A DNA stretch of 64,000 nucleotides from Alteraurantiacibacter hainanensis (GTDB lineage Bacteria > Pseudomonadota > Alphaproteobacteria > Sphingomonadales > Sphingomonadaceae), in assembly GCF_036321025.1 (NCBI RefSeq), contig NZ_JAZAPB010000002.1, positions 744,001 to 808,000 on the forward strand, written 5' to 3'. The notes under the pieces were generated by a model. That model did no database searches, was not told the DNA's origin, and saw nothing but the letters and a program-made list of their open reading frames with translations. Of this stretch, positions 50,901 to 61,482 are shown piece after piece; within the stretch, counting starts at the first letter, position 1, and each line of letters starts with the position of its first letter. Made by a program: the position numbers and the translations under genes.

Positions 50901-51362
50901 ATGCCCGACGTCCTGCCACTCGTCGCGCTTGGCGCGATGAGCCTTGTTGCCGCCGGTTATGACCTTGCCACGCGGCGCATACCGAACTGGCTCAACCTGG
51001 CCATCCTGTTTGCCGGGGCGGCCATGCTGTTCGCCTTGCCGACCTGGTCCGCCGCGCTGATGCACCTGGCCCACTTCGCCATCGCCCTGATCGCGGCCAT
51101 GGCCCTGTTCGGGATGCGGGTGTGGGGCGGGGGCGATGCCAAGTTCTATGCCGCCGTCGCCATCTGGCTGCCGCTGTCGGAGGCGCATCTGCTGGCCCTG
51201 GGGACTGCCCTGTCGGGTGCCGTGCTGGTCGTGCTGATCTTCGCCTGGGCGATGATCAGACAGACGAAGGGCTGGGCGAAGAACCTGCCTTACGGCGTCG
51301 CCATTGCGGCAGGCACGTTCGCTGCCGTCCTGATCGGCAAAGGCGGTTCGCTGTTGGTCTAG
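50901..51362 (+). CDS. cpaA: prepilin peptidase CpaA/TadV
   Basis: 153 residues, four to five membrane segments, aspartyl prepilin peptidase of the short TadV type. The two catalytic Asp residues lie in AGYDLATRRIPNW and WGGGDAKFYA. It cleaves the Flp and TadE-like leaders. It lies at the very end of the locus; in Caulobacter it follows pilA directly. It is seven bases after the TadD-like gene, so co-transcribed. Confidence 0.92.
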   Translation: MPDVLPLVALGAMSLVAAGYDLATRRIPNWLNLAILFAGAAMLFALPTWSAALMHLAHFAIALIAAMALFGMRVWGGGDAKFYAAVAIWLPLSEAHLLALGTALSGAVLVVLIFAWAMIRQTKGWAKNLPYGVAIAAGTFAAVLIGKGGSLLV

Positions 51363-51421
51363 CGCCTGCGGCTGCAACTTTTCCCATTGTAGAGCGCTGT
51401 AATGGGCAAAGGAGGTATCCG

Positions 51422-52246
51422 ATGGCAGCTCGCGCATATTGGCAGGGCCAGATCAGGCTGGCGCTCGTATCCATCCCGGTAGAGATCTTCACGGCCACGA
51501 AGTCGTCCGCGAAGATCAGTTTCAACCAGATCCACGAACCCAGCGGAAAGCGAATTTCCTACGAAAAGGTCGTGCCCGGCATCGGCCCCGTGGACCGCGA
51601 CGAGATCATCAAGGGCTACGAGATATCCAAGGGCCAGTACGTGCTGCTGGACGACGAGGAGATCGACGCAGTCAAGCTGGAGAGCAAGCGCACGCTGGAA
51701 TTGGTGCAGTTCGTCGACATCAACGAGATCGACCCGCTCTATTTCGAAAAGCCTTACTACGTCGCGCCGAAGGACGAACTGGCGGAGGAAGCCTTCATCG
51801 TCCTGAGGGAAGCGCTGCGCAAGGCGAAGAAGGTCGCGCTGGGGCAGCTGGCGATCCGCGGGAGTGAAAAGCTGGTGGCGATCAAGCCGTGCGGCAAGGG
51901 CCTGCTGCTGGAAACGCTGCGCTATGCCGACGAAGTGCGGCAGGGCCAGGCGTTCTTCGATGATATCGGCGAAAGCAAGCCGAAGAAGGAACTGCTCGAT
52001 CTGGCAACGACGCTGATCGACCAGAAAAGCGCGCCTTTTGACGCCAGCGAGTTCGAGGATCGCTATGCCGACGCCCTGCGCGCGCTCATCGACAAGAAGG
52101 CGAAGTCGAAGAGCGGCAAGAAGGTGCTGGAGGATGTCGAGGAGCCGGGAGATACCGAGGGTTCGAACGTCATCGACCTGATGGCTGCGCTGAAGAAGTC
52201 GGTGGACGGCAAGAAGACTCCGGCAAAGCGCAAGAAGTCGGCCTGA
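51422..52246 (+). CDS. ku: DNA end-binding protein Ku
   Basis: 274 residues, bacterial Ku. The N-terminus AYWQGQIRLALVSIPVEIF and the core (GKRISYEKVVPG, EIIKGYEISKGQYVLLDDEEI, IDPLYFEKPYYVAP) are typical. The C-terminus is Lys-rich (KKTPAKRKKSA), as is common for DNA-bridging tails. It binds double-strand break ends as a dimer and recruits LigD, whose gene begins one base after its stop. AAAGGAGG precedes the start, a strong ribosome site. No dedicated promoter is obvious in the 59 bases after cpaA. Confidence 0.96.
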   Translation: MAARAYWQGQIRLALVSIPVEIFTATKSSAKISFNQIHEPSGKRISYEKVVPGIGPVDRDEIIKGYEISKGQYVLLDDEEIDAVKLESKRTLELVQFVDINEIDPLYFEKPYYVAPKDELAEEAFIVLREALRKAKKVALGQLAIRGSEKLVAIKPCGKGLLLETLRYADEVRQGQAFFDDIGESKPKKELLDLATTLIDQKSAPFDASEFEDRYADALRALIDKKAKSKSGKKVLEDVEEPGDTEGSNVIDLMAALKKSVDGKKTPAKRKKSA

Positions 52247-52247
52247 C

Positions 52248-54773
52248 ATGGCCGGCAAGCGTACATCTTCCGATCCGCTGGCCGAATACAATGCCAAGCG
52301 CGATTTCAAGGCGACGCCCGAACCTGCCGGCACGCGCGAAAGCAGCGAGACGGGCAACGCCTTCATCGTCCAGAAACACGATGCCACGCGGCTGCACTGG
52401 GACCTGCGCCTGGAGATCGACGGCGTGATGAAGAGTTGGGCGGTAACCAAGGGTCCATCGCCCGATCCGGACATCAAGCGCCTGGCGGTCCGCACGGAGG
52501 ATCACCCGCTGTCCTACAACACCTTCGAAGGGACGATTCCCAAGGGCGAATACGGCGGCGGCACCGTGATGCTGTGGGATCGCGGCACCTGGGAGCCGGT
52601 CGAGGGCAAGAGCGCCAGCGACATCGACAAGGGCCACCTGCATTTCTGCCTTAACGGCGAGCGGATGCAGGGAGAATGGCTGTTGATAAGGCTGAAGAAA
52701 AAGCCGGGAGAAAAGCGGGAAAACTGGCTGCTCCGCAAGCTGCAGGACGATCACGCGCAGGAAGGCGACGTGCTGGTGCAGCGCGAGCTTACGAGCGTTG
52801 CGACCGGGAGATCCATGGCCGAAATCGCCGCCGACAAGCAGGGTGAGTTCTCGCTCGAGGGCAAGAAGGACGATGCCTTTCTCGAACAGATGGGAAAGGC
52901 GAGCGCACACACCGACAAGAAGCGCAAGTCGCGGCCCAGGAAGGATGCACCGCTGCCGAAGTTCCGCAAGCCGCAACTCGCCACGCTGGTGGACGAAGTT
53001 CCCTCCGGCAACGGATGGATGCACGAAATCAAGTTCGACGGCTATCGTGCCCTCGTCGCCGCGAAGGGAAACACGGTGCGCGTCTATACCCGCAGCGGCA
53101 AGGACTGGACCGACAAGTTCGGACCGCTGGTGGAGGCAATCGCGGCGCTGGATCTCCCGTCATGCCTGATCGACGGTGAAATCGTGGGCATCGATAGCAA
53201 GGGCAATCCCGATTTCTCGACCCTTCAAGGCGTGCTGAAGCGGGGGCACGGCAGCCAGTCGAAGGACGATGCCCTGCAATTCCATGCCTTCGACCTTCTG
53301 GAACTGGGCGGAGAGAAGCTTGACTATCTCTCCAATATCGAACGCAAGGAACGGCTGGAGGCGCTGCTGAGCGAAGCCGGGCCTCCCTTGTTCGTCGCCG
53401 ATCACGTGATCGGCGCGGGGGAGAAGCTGTACCGGACCATGTGCGATGCAGGGCAGGAAGGCATCATCTCGAAGACGGTCGATGGCCGCTATTCCGGCGC
53501 GCGCAACAAGCGGTGGGTAAAGGTGAAATGCACCCGCAGGCAGGAATTCGTCGTGATCGGCTGGAAGAAGTCGAGCGCCAAGGGCCGACCGTTCTCATCC
53601 CTGCTGATGGCGCAGAACGAAGGCGGCGAACTCGTCTACAAGGGCAACGTCGGCACGGGCTATTCCGCCGACGACCTGGACGAACTGGCAGGGAAACTGA
53701 AGCGGCTGGAGCGCAAGACCCCGCCTGCCGAAGTGGACAAGACCAGCAGCCGCGGCGTGACCTGGGTAACACCCAAGCTGGTCGCCGAAGTGGCCTTTGC
53801 CGAATTCACGGCCGATGGAAACATTCGCCACGGCAGCTACCTCGGTCTGCGCGGCGACAAGGATGCGGCCGAGGTGACCCCCGAAACCACGTCTCCCTCG
53901 CCCGAGAAGCGTGAGGGTGTGAAGATCTCGAGCCGGGACCGGGTGATCTTCCCGGACAGCGGCCAGACCAAGGGCGACCTCGCCGACTATTACGAGGCCG
54001 TGGCGCCGATCATGCTGCCCTTCGCGGCGCGCCGCCCCGTCAGCCTTGTGCGCTGTCCGCAGGGGAGGGCGAAGAAGTGCTTTTTCCAGAAGCACGACAG
54101 CGGCGGTTTTGGCGATGCCGTGAAGCACGTGCCCATTCGCGAGAAGGACGGCGGCACGGAAGACTATCTGTACATAGAGGACGCGCGCGGCCTGCTGCAG
54201 TGCGTGCAGATGGGGACGATCGAGTTCCACGGCTGGGGCTCTCGCAGCACCGATGTGGAACTGCCCGATCGCCTGATCTTCGATCTCGATCCTGACGAGG
54301 GGCTGGATTTCGATGACGTGAAAACCGCCGCGCGCGACATTCGCGACCGGCTGTCGGACCTCGGCCTGGTCAGCTTTGCCATGCTTTCAGGCGGGAAGGG
54401 GGTTCACGTGGTCGTGCCGCTGGCGACGGGGCACGGGTGGGATGCGCACAAGGATTTTTCCCGCCGCTTCGCAGAGGCGCTGAGCATGGCCGAACCCGAT
54501 CGCTTCACCGCCACGATGAGCAAGGCGAAGCGCAAGGGGCGCATCTTCATCGACTGGCTGCGCAATCAGCGCGGCAGCACCGCGGTACTGCCCTATTCCG
54601 TCCGCGCACGCAGCGGCGCTCCCGTGGCGGCGCCCATCGCCTGGAACGAGTTGAAGAGCCTGAAGGATGCGAAGGCCTGGAGCATTGCCGATGCCAAGAG
54701 GCTGATAGATCGCGCCGAGAGCAAATCGCTGGCGGGCTGGGGCTTTGCCGAGCAGTCTCTGCCCGATCTTTGA
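52248..54773 (+). CDS. ligD: multifunctional DNA ligase D
   Basis: 841 residues with three domains. A 3'-phosphoesterase (about 1-190) has FIVQKHDATRLHWDLRLE and GGTVMLWDRGTWEP. An ATP-dependent ligase (about 230-540) has the active-site Lys262 in HEIKFDGYR. A primase-polymerase (about 555-841) has the metal-binding pair in IFDLDPDEG (about Asp679 and Asp681). The order PE-ligase-polymerase is that of Pseudomonas-type LigD. It processes, fills and seals broken ends brought together by Ku. Everything needed for minimal bacterial NHEJ is present in this pair. Confidence 0.96.
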   Translation: MAGKRTSSDPLAEYNAKRDFKATPEPAGTRESSETGNAFIVQKHDATRLHWDLRLEIDGVMKSWAVTKGPSPDPDIKRLAVRTEDHPLSYNTFEGTIPKGEYGGGTVMLWDRGTWEPVEGKSASDIDKGHLHFCLNGERMQGEWLLIRLKKKPGEKRENWLLRKLQDDHAQEGDVLVQRELTSVATGRSMAEIAADKQGEFSLEGKKDDAFLEQMGKASAHTDKKRKSRPRKDAPLPKFRKPQLATLVDEVPSGNGWMHEIKFDGYRALVAAKGNTVRVYTRSGKDWTDKFGPLVEAIAALDLPSCLIDGEIVGIDSKGNPDFSTLQGVLKRGHGSQSKDDALQFHAFDLLELGGEKLDYLSNIERKERLEALLSEAGPPLFVADHVIGAGEKLYRTMCDAGQEGIISKTVDGRYSGARNKRWVKVKCTRRQEFVVIGWKKSSAKGRPFSSLLMAQNEGGELVYKGNVGTGYSADDLDELAGKLKRLERKTPPAEVDKTSSRGVTWVTPKLVAEVAFAEFTADGNIRHGSYLGLRGDKDAAEVTPETTSPSPEKREGVKISSRDRVIFPDSGQTKGDLADYYEAVAPIMLPFAARRPVSLVRCPQGRAKKCFFQKHDSGGFGDAVKHVPIREKDGGTEDYLYIEDARGLLQCVQMGTIEFHGWGSRSTDVELPDRLIFDLDPDEGLDFDDVKTAARDIRDRLSDLGLVSFAMLSGGKGVHVVVPLATGHGWDAHKDFSRRFAEALSMAEPDRFTATMSKAKRKGRIFIDWLRNQRGSTAVLPYSVRARSGAPVAAPIAWNELKSLKDAKAWSIADAKRLIDRAESKSLAGWGFAEQSLPDL

Positions 54774-54831
54774 TACTTCCGGACACTTCCGCGAGGCAGC
54801 GCGTTGGCAGGGGTGAAAGGAAACGCTCCCC

Positions 54832-55331
54832 GTGCCGATCACCGTAAACCAGACCGACTACGACCTTCCCGAAGACCCCCGCACGAGCTTGCTCGACTTC
54901 CTGCGAAGGGATTGCGGACTGACCGGCAGCAAGAAGGGCTGCGATCACGGGCAGTGCGGCGCGTGTACCGTGATCGTGAACGGGATGCGGATCAACTCGT
55001 GCCTCTCGCTCGCCGTCATGCACGAAGGAGACAGCGTCACCACCATCGAGGGGCTGGGCACGCCCGATGCTCCGTCCGCCCTGCAACTCGCTTTCGTGGA
55101 GCACGACGGCTTCCAGTGCGGATACTGCACTCCCGGCCAGATCTGTTCCGCCACCGCCATGCTGCAGGAAATCGCCAGTGGCTGGCCGAGCGACGCGAGC
55201 GAGAGCCTGGAGGGCGAGATTAAGGCGACGGCCGAGGAGATCAGGGAGCGGATGAGCGGAAATCTATGCCGCTGCGGTGCCTACGCCAACATCGTGGCCG
55301 CCATTTCGGAAGTTGCCGAGGGAGACGCTGC

Positions 55332-55335
<4 letters not shown>
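54832..55335 (+). CDS. paoA: aldehyde oxidoreductase [2Fe-2S] subunit (PaoA-like)
   Basis: 167 residues from a GTG start (AAAGGAAA ahead). Two [2Fe-2S] clusters of the xanthine oxidase family are shown by GCDHGQCGACTVIVNG...NSC and CGYCTPGQICSA...GNLCRCGAY. No Tat signal is seen, unlike E. coli PaoA, so this enzyme may be cytoplasmic or be exported differently. Its stop overlaps paoB by four bases. Confidence 0.9.
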
Positions 55336-56314
<979 letters not shown>

Positions 56315-56318
<4 letters not shown>

Positions 56319-58510
56319 GCGCAAAGATGGAACAGGAGGAACCCCGGCGCGACTGCAAGCTGGACGACATGGCGCAAGGCGTTCTTGGCAAGCCGCTGAC
56401 CCGCGCCGAAGGACTCGCCAAGGTGACCGGCACGGCCCCCTACGCAGCCGAATATCCCACTGAGAATTGCCTCGAAGGCGTGCTGGTCACCGCGCCATTC
56501 TCTCGCGGCAGGATCACGGGGATCGACAAGGATTCCGCGCTCGCCATGGATGGCGTGGTGGCGGTGATCGACGATCCGCGCATGACCACGAGAGCGGCGC
56601 AGGGCACGGCCAACGAAGCTCCAGCGCAGGAGCCGGGGACGGTCTGCTACTGGGGCCAGCCGATTGCCCTCGTCGTCGCAGAAACGTTCGAGCAGGCGCG
56701 CGATGCGGCAAAGCATCTTGCCATCGCTTTCGAGGCCGACGACCCCGCAGACGTCCCCTTCGATCCGCAGCAGACGGATGCCGAACAGCAGGAAAGCACC
56801 AGCCAGGGCGATCTTTCGCATGCGATGAAGGAGGCTCCTCACACGGTAGATGCGCAGATTTCCACCACCGGGCACGCCAGTGCGGCGATGGAGCCGCATG
56901 CCGCGATCGCGCAGTGGGACGGCGACAAGCTGACCGTCCACTCCTCGTTGCAGATGCTGAACTACAACATTTCCGAACTGGCCGACGCGCTCGACATGCC
57001 GGAAGACGACATTCGCCTGATATCGCGCTTCGTCGGAGGCGGCTTCGGCTCGAAACTCGGCATCTCGCAGGAAACGGTCGCCGCAGCCCTCGCTGCGAGG
57101 GAGACGGGTCGACCGGTCCGCGTGGTGATGAGCCGCCAGCAGGTGTTTCAGTGCATCATGCGACGGTCGGAAACATCCCAGCGGCTGCGACTGGCGACTG
57201 GCGAGGATGGCCGCCTGAGCGGCTTCGGCCACCAGGCGCTGGTGTCCAACCTGCCAGGGGAAGAGTTTGCCGAGCCCGTCCTGCAAAGCTCCCAGTTTCT
57301 CTATGCGGGAGAGAACCGCCTGCTCGAACTCGATGTCGCACGCGTTCACCGGATGACGGCAGGCTCCGTCCGCGCGCCGGGAGAGGCGGTGGGCATGCCC
57401 GCGCTGGAAGTGGCGATGGACATGCTGGCGCAGGAAACCGACATCGACCCGGTAGAGCTTCGCCTGCGCAACATTCCCGAATGTCACCCGGTGGAAGGGA
57501 CGAAATTCTCCTCCCGCAAGCTGGCGGAATGCCTGAAGCAAGGGGCAAGTGCCTTCGGCTGGGAAGAACGGGCAAGAAAGCCGCGACAACAGCGCGAGGG
57601 CGAATGGTGGATCGGCACGGGGATGGCCAGCGCCGCGCGCGTTCACAACATTTCCCGCGCTTCCGCGCGCGTCACCCTGAAAGCAGACGGCACGGCGCTG
57701 GTGGAAAGCGACATGACCGATATCGGCACCGGGACTTACACGATCCTGGGCCAGCTGGCGGCCGAGATGCTGGGCCTGCCGCGCGACAAGGTGCTTGTCG
57801 AACTTGGCGACACGCGCTTCCCGCGGGGTTCCGGTTCCGGCGGCAGCTGGGGTGCATCGTCTGTCGGTTCCGCCGTCTATGTTGCCTGCAACGCGCTTCG
57901 AACGGCGTTGGCGGAAATGGCGGGCGTGTCGGAGGACGACCTGAAACTGAAGGACGGCCGGGTCGAGGGCGGACCCTCGCTCGCAGACCTGCTGGACGGC
58001 AAGGACATTTCACAGGAAGGCGAATACGAGCCTGGCGATATCGAGGACGATTACGTCGCCGCAAGCTATGGTGCCTATTTCGCGCAGGTTCGCGTCAACC
58101 GCTTCACCGGAGAGACAAGGGTCGACCGCATGACGGGTGCGTTCGGCTTCGGCCGGGTGTTGAACGAAAAGACTGCCCGCTCGCAGTGCCAGGGCGGCAT
58201 GGTGTGGAGCATCGGTGTCGCGCTCACCGAGGCGCTGCATTTCGATCCGCGCGACGGCCATCTCGCAAACTGCGATCTTGCCGAATACCACGTGCCGGTA
58301 AATCGCGACGTGCCGGAACTGGAAGTCATCATGGTGGAAGAGCGCGATCCCGCGGCAAGTCCGATCCAGGCCAAGGGCGTAGGGGAACTCGCCATGTGCG
58401 GCGGTGCTGCAGCGATCGCGAACGCGATCTTCAATGCCAGCGGTGCCAGAGTGCTCGACTTTCCCATGACGCCCGACCGCGTGCTCGCCGCGATGCCCGG
58501 CGGGGTCTAG
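56315..58510 (+). CDS. paoC: aldehyde oxidoreductase molybdenum subunit (PaoC-like)
   Basis: 731 residues from GTG overlapping paoB (GTGA). Molybdopterin-binding large subunit: KPLTRAEGLAKVTGTAPYAAE, RFVGGGFGSKLG, TAGSVRAPGEAVGM, FPRGSGSGGSWGASS and the catalytic Glu in GVGELAMCGG. Length matches the E. coli PaoC class. The complex oxidises aromatic or aliphatic aldehydes to acids using a molybdenum cytosine-dinucleotide cofactor. Maturation genes (PaoD/XdhC type) are not in the window. Confidence 0.92.
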
Positions 58511-58599
58511 CGGCCCGTCCGACATTGGCCCTGAGCCGCGGCCCACGGCACCGCAGGGCACCTTATTTCGGGCGTACCACAATTGTTATCGCGCATTTC

Positions 58600-58709
58600 G
58601 ATGAAAAGCCTATCCAGTACGGGAGTAACCCCCGTCCGGTAGGATTTCTACCCGTCCAATCATCTTGCCGGATCTGAACTAAAGCCCCGCCACGCGCGGG
58701 GCTTTTTTT
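58600..58709 (+). ncRNA. candidate structured small RNA or 3'UTR RNA
   Basis: Downstream of paoC and before the terminator at 58681 lie two short hairpins: ACGGG/CCCGT (58619-58623 with 58631-58635) and GGTAG/CTACC (58638-58642 with 58648-58652). CCCGTCC occurs twice in their 3' flanks (58631 and 58651). Hairpins plus repeated C-rich unpaired motif plus a strong terminator is a typical sRNA layout. No clear promoter was found, so it may be a processed 3' end of the pao mRNA. Confidence 0.4.
58681..58709 (+). terminator. intrinsic terminator
   Basis: AAAGCCCCGC, loop CACGC, GCGGGGCTTT, then more T residues: a 10-bp GC-rich stem with a run of seven T in total. It ends transcription from the pao operon and/or the candidate small RNA upstream. 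Confidence 0.9.
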
Positions 58710-58859
58710 GTGCATTGTTCAGACGAAACCATCTTTATCGCGGCCCGAAAGGGAAATTTTTTCTGCAGCGCGAACATTTGTAATGGCGCGGCAGCACGAG
58801 GTGGAGATTGTCAGCGTCAGGACTGCCGCCGGCAAGTCCTGAACTCGGAGGGCCTCCAG

Positions 58860-59303
58860 ATGCTTTCGCCCGATCTGCGATATTTCGTCCAGCGACTTGA
58901 GCGCGAGCAGGTGCGCCTGTTCAGCGCGCTTAGCTTGCACGAAGAGGACTCGGTCATGGCGAAGGTCGATTTCTATCGCCGGAAGCTCACCGAACTGGGA
59001 GCGCGATATGACGAGATTGGGCGGGCCTGGCGAGCGGCTGTCCAGCCTGACAGTCCCGTCGTTCCGACGAATGACACCTGCGACATCGAAGGCGCGAACG
59101 ACCAGACTTCGGCACACGAATGGGAACTGCGGTTCCAGTCGGCCAGCTCCGGCACGAGCGACCGGATGCAGGTGAAGACCGCAGACCCGGTCAGACTGAT
59201 CGCCGTGGTCGAGCAGCTCGGGCGGGACGTGGAGATTCGCCGTGACGGCCGATATATCTGCACGATGATCGGCGATCGCCATGGCTCCGGCACCGCAGGC
59301 TAG
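58860..59303 (+). CDS. hypothetical protein
   Basis: 147 residues starting at an ATG with GGAGGGCC ahead. No family recognised. The first half is charged and helical (YFVQRLEREQVRLFSALSL, then MAKVDFYRRKLTELGARYDEIGRAW). Cytosolic by appearance. Near the C-terminus is VRLIAVVEQLGRDVEIRRDGRY, a possible small alpha/beta unit. It is a lone gene between two terminator or promoter regions. Confidence 0.55.
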   Translation: MLSPDLRYFVQRLEREQVRLFSALSLHEEDSVMAKVDFYRRKLTELGARYDEIGRAWRAAVQPDSPVVPTNDTCDIEGANDQTSAHEWELRFQSASSGTSDRMQVKTADPVRLIAVVEQLGRDVEIRRDGRYICTMIGDRHGSGTAG

Positions 59304-59377
59304 GCGCGAAATCCAGGCTCGTATCGCTAGGTAACTGATAAGCGGAAGGTAATCGCACAGAACGTCGGGCGGTTGCA

Positions 59378-59395
59378 TTTGTTCAGTCGAACGAA
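59378..59395. promoter_or_regulatory. candidate TetR operator
   Basis: TTTGTTC, four bases, GAACGAA: seven-base arms with one mismatch, ending 12 bases before the TetR ATG. Position and symmetry suit autoregulation by the TetR protein and so control of the whole efflux operon. Confidence 0.55.
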
Positions 59396-59407
59396 TAAAC
59401 CCGTCGC

Positions 59408-60022
59408 ATGCGAGACAGGCTGATTCACGCTGCCATCGAACGGTTCGGGAAGCGCGGCTTCGATGCCGTCGGCACGCGCGAGATCGCCGCGGCTGTCGAT
59501 ACGCCGATGTCGTCGATCACCTATCACTTTGGCAGCAAGGAGGGGCTCTACCACGCCGCGGCGGAGCACATCTTCGACCACCTGCGAGCGGCTCTGGGCG
59601 CGCAGCACCTCGATCTGCCGAAGGCCAATGCTACGCCCGAAGAGCGCCGTCAGACGATCTGCGCCATCATACGGTCCGCAGGAAAATTCATGCTGAGCGA
59701 GGAAAGCGCACCCTTTGCGCTGTTCATCGGTCGCGAACAGCAGGATCCCTCGCCGGAAGTGCGCGAGCTGATGCGGGCGAAGATCATGCCTCTGATCGAG
59801 GCCCTTTCCCGCCAGGTTGCCATCCTGCGCCCCGAACTGGCCGAGGCGGAGGCGAAGGCGGTTACGGTATTCCTCTTCGGCATGGCGATCACCCTGCGGC
59901 ACTCGCGCGCCTCGCTGGGCTTGTTGCTGGATTGCGAAACGTTCGATCCGGCAACGAAGGACATGCTGCTGGACCAGCTGGAGAAGTCTGTCCGCTCCGT
60001 CCTCGCAGGGAGTGAGGCGTGA
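59408..60022 (+). CDS. TetR/AcrR family regulator of the efflux operon
   Basis: 204 residues. The N-terminal helix-turn-helix is RLIHAAIERFGKRGFDAVG then TREIAAAVDTPMSSITYHFGSKEGLYHAA. The C-terminal ligand domain looks like the YbiH/CerR (DUF1956-like) group. Its stop overlaps the next gene start (GTGA), so it is the first gene of the efflux operon, a usual arrangement for a self-regulated repressor. Confidence 0.9.
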   Translation: MRDRLIHAAIERFGKRGFDAVGTREIAAAVDTPMSSITYHFGSKEGLYHAAAEHIFDHLRAALGAQHLDLPKANATPEERRQTICAIIRSAGKFMLSEESAPFALFIGREQQDPSPEVRELMRAKIMPLIEALSRQVAILRPELAEAEAKAVTVFLFGMAITLRHSRASLGLLLDCETFDPATKDMLLDQLEKSVRSVLAGSEA

Positions 60023-61482
60023 GCCGATGGCGCATTTCTGCCGCGGCCCTGCTGCTGGCAACGTCCGGCTGCGTCTCGCTCGCGCCTGAGCCGGAGATGC
60101 CCGCCGTCGTTGTGGACATGCCCGCGGTCTATCCGGACCGCAACCAGACCGGAGAATACCGGCCCGCCGCTTGGTGGCGTGAATTCGAGGACCCGGTTCT
60201 CGACGGCCTGCTGGAAAAGGCGCTGAGCGACAATCTGGACATCGCCCAGGCTGCGGCCCGCGCGGAGCGCGCCAGCGCCCAGGCGCGGGTGGCGCGTGCC
60301 GGTCTGCTCCCGTCGCTGGAGGCCAGCGCGTCCACGAGCTATTCGGATACGCCGGTGGCGGGCGGCGCGTTCGCCAATTTTCCCGGCGCTCCATCGCGCA
60401 TTACGAACGAGACCTATTCGCTGGGCCTTGCCGCATCCTACGAGCTCGACCTGTTCGGCCGCGTTCGCAACGATCTGGATGCCGCGCGCGCCGATGCCCT
60501 GGCCGCCGAGTACGATGTGCGCGCCGTGCAGCTGGCAACGGCGGCGGAAGTCATTTCGGCCTATTTCGACATCGTCGATGCCCGCTTCCAGATCGAGTCG
60601 ACGCTGGAAAGCATAGACGTGCTGAGAGAGCGGACGGAGCGGACGGAGGCGCGATACCTGCGCGGCCTGACGCAAAGCTTCGAACTCTACCAAGTTCGCG
60701 AGCAACTGCGCGGACTCGAAGCAAGCCTGCCCTCGCGGGAGATTTCGCTTACGAATGCCGAAGGGCGACTCGCAGTCTTGCTTGCCGACTATCCCGAGGC
60801 GGTGTCCGACACCTTGGCGCAGCCACTGCTCCCCCGACTCGATTTCGATGCCGTACCTCCCGGCCTTCCCGCGGGCTTGCTGGCGCAGCGTCCGGACGTG
60901 GCCGCCAGCTGGGAACGCCTGGAGGCCGCCCGTCTGCGCATCGGCGCGCGCCGGGCCGAGCGTTTCCCCGCGCTGCGTCTTTCCGCATCCACCGGCACTC
61001 AGGCGGCCGATCCGGCAGGCGTTCTCGATGTCGGCCAGAACTGGCTGCTCTCGCTCGGTTCCAACCTTGTCGCACCCATTTTCGATGCCGGGCGTATTTC
61101 CGCCAGCATCGCCGCTGCGCGCGCGACCTATGACGAGGCGGCGGCGGCTTACGGCAATGCCGTGCTGTCGGCCTATCAGGAGGCGACAAGCGCCATCGAG
61201 GCCTATGAGGAACAGCGCCAGCGTTACCGCTTGATCATGGCGCAGGCCGACGAAGCGCAGTCGGCGCTGGACCTGCAGGCCCGTCGATACCGCGCCGGGG
61301 TGGGCGACTACGTTGGTTATCTCGATGCGCTGCGCAGTTTCTACCAAGTCGAAAGCAGTCTCTCCGCTGCCGGGCGGGACGTCGCGCTGGCACGGCTGGG
61401 CGTGCACCGCGCACTGGGCGGAGACTGGTTCGGCACTGCGGAAAACCGGGAATCGCAAGGCGAAAGGGACATGTCCGAATGA
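60019..61482 (+). CDS. outer-membrane efflux lipoprotein (NodT/OprM type)
   Basis: 487 residues from GTG. The signal peptide ends with LLATSGC, a lipobox. Two TolC-like repeats are present (WWREFEDPVLDGLLEKALSDNLDI, then LLAQRPDVAASWERLEAARLRIG). It is the second such protein in the window and not identical to the one at 35684. Its stop overlaps the adaptor ATG. Confidence 0.9.
   Translation: MSRWRISAAALLLATSGCVSLAPEPEMPAVVVDMPAVYPDRNQTGEYRPAAWWREFEDPVLDGLLEKALSDNLDIAQAAARAERASAQARVARAGLLPSLEASASTSYSDTPVAGGAFANFPGAPSRITNETYSLGLAASYELDLFGRVRNDLDAARADALAAEYDVRAVQLATAAEVISAYFDIVDARFQIESTLESIDVLRERTERTEARYLRGLTQSFELYQVREQLRGLEASLPSREISLTNAEGRLAVLLADYPEAVSDTLAQPLLPRLDFDAVPPGLPAGLLAQRPDVAASWERLEAARLRIGARRAERFPALRLSASTGTQAADPAGVLDVGQNWLLSLGSNLVAPIFDAGRISASIAAARATYDEAAAAYGNAVLSAYQEATSAIEAYEEQRQRYRLIMAQADEAQSALDLQARRYRAGVGDYVGYLDALRSFYQVESSLSAAGRDVALARLGVHRALGGDWFGTAENRESQGERDMSE

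Noticed and set aside
56467..58677. 736-codon plus-strand frame overlapping paoC in another frame
   Set aside because: Despite its length it is an out-of-frame reading of paoC, extremely Arg/Gly-rich, without motifs.
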